Source of the DNA: Aestuariivivens marinum
Lineage (GTDB): Bacteria; Bacteroidota; Bacteroidia; Flavobacteriales; Flavobacteriaceae
Length of the DNA stretch: 64,000 nucleotides
Reading direction: 5' to 3'
Assembly (NCBI RefSeq): GCF_022662175.1
Contig: NZ_JAKMCR010000001.1
Location: 744,001 to 808,000, forward strand
Shown: piece by piece, positions 63,663 to 64,000 of the stretch
How positions within the stretch are numbered: position 1 is the stretch's first letter
How the letters are laid out: each line of letters opens with the position of its first letter
Notes under the pieces: generated by a model
Database searches by the model: none
What the model was told of the DNA's origin: nothing
What the model saw: only the letters and a program-made list of their open reading frames with translations
Made by a program: the position numbers and the translations under genes

Positions 63663-64000
63663 TTATTTGAACAAAGCTTTTAATTCACTAGCATCAGAAG
63701 GTTTTATTTTACCAGCTAACAAAAGGCTTAATTGTTTGCGGCGAAGAGCGGCATCAAAACGTTCTTTTTCCAAAGTAGTTTCAGGTTTAATCTGAGGAAC
63801 AGCAACGGGATGACCAATATCATCAACAGCAACAAAGGTGTAAATGGCTTCATTAGCTTTAGTTTTTTCGCCTGATTCACGATCTTCAATCCATACATCA
63901 ATGAACACTTCCATAGAGGTTTTAAAGGCCCGAGATACTTTAGCCTCAACAGTTACTACACTACCCAAAGGCACTGCTTTTGTGAAGGCCACGTGATTAA
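63663..64000 (-). CDS. Acyl-CoA thioesterase, hotdog fold (5' end cut by window)
   Basis: At least 112 residues are visible; the frame runs off the right edge, so the N-terminus is missing, and a GTG at 63992 is an internal Val. NHVAFTKAVPLGSVVTVEAKV and IYTFVAVDDIGHPVAVPQI match YciA/BACH-type hotdog thioesterases. It hydrolyses acyl-CoA to the free acid. It is convergent with the EnvC-like gene; no terminator is seen between them. Confidence 0.85.
   Translation of the reverse strand, partial: NHVAFTKAVPLGSVVTVEAKVSRAFKTSMEVFIDVWIEDRESGEKTKANEAIYTFVAVDDIGHPVAVPQIKPETTLEKERFDAALRRKQLSLLLAGKIKPSDASELKALFK

Noticed and set aside
63728-63949. 73-codon minus-strand frame inside the thioesterase
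   Set aside because: Lies in another frame of the thioesterase and has no family features.

Overview
The window comes from an AT-rich marine-type Bacteroidota genome, most likely the family Flavobacteriaceae. The reasons are visible in the sequence. There is a SprE gliding/type IX secretion lipoprotein gene. The ATP synthase operon is split: atpB-E-F-H-A-G is preceded by an AtpZ-like gene and atpD/atpC are absent. Several families typical of flavobacteria are present (DUF4837, DUF6909, DUF6341, DUF6427, DUF4254, DUF4292). There are no convincing Shine-Dalgarno sequences, TTG starts are common, and many start regions carry a TAnnTTTG box, the Bacteroidota -7 element.

Layout. 1-8.9 kb: the end of pgk, a LysM lytic transglycosylase, a DUF4837 lipoprotein, tatA on the minus strand, an M23 peptidase, a GH3-type adenylating enzyme, a DUF6909 protein with a nucleoside-phosphorylase-like C-terminus, and a Wzz-like membrane protein. 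8.9-41.0 kb: a large surface-polysaccharide locus. It holds dTDP-rhamnose synthesis (rfbB, A, C, D), a UDP-GlcNAcA/GalNAcA pair (tviB/tviC-like), three polymerase/ligase-like membrane proteins, a Wzx flippase, an asparagine-synthase-like amidotransferase, five GT4 glycosyltransferases, a polysaccharide deacetylase, a sugar formyltransferase, and a full UDP-diacetylbacillosamine-type set (PglC, D, E, F-like). It ends with UDP-glucose dehydrogenase plus UDP-xylose synthase split by an AAA/DUF4143 ATPase, a second priming transferase, and a minus-strand trio of CapK-like, WecB and GT4. 41.3-47.4 kb: purD, upp, small membrane and DUF proteins, a GT9 and a PaaE-like ferredoxin reductase. 47.6-56.4 kb: sprE, bactofilin and the ATP synthase operon. 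56.5-64 kb: a lipoprotein, a second flippase, dut, a sugar nucleotidyltransferase, a TPR protein, DUF4292, an EnvC-like murein hydrolase activator and a partial acyl-CoA thioesterase.

The central genes together can make nucleotide sugars (dTDP-L-Rha, UDP-GalNAcA, a 4-amino-4,6-dideoxy sugar, UDP-GlcA/UDP-Xyl, UDP-ManNAc), modify them (amide, acetyl, formyl), load the first sugar on undecaprenyl phosphate by two different priming enzymes, and flip and polymerise the product. This suggests two glycan assembly lines in one locus. The most unusual non-coding signals are: a perfect 24-bp-arm palindrome just upstream of the AAA/DUF4143 gene; strand-asymmetric repeat patches around a four-helix-bundle gene inside the rfb cluster; a 25-nt sequence duplicated exactly in two promoters; a strong terminator-like hairpin directly after atpE; and a dispersed family of TGAGC/TCGAAG hairpin repeats. 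No rRNA, tRNA, CRISPR array or intact insertion sequence was seen.
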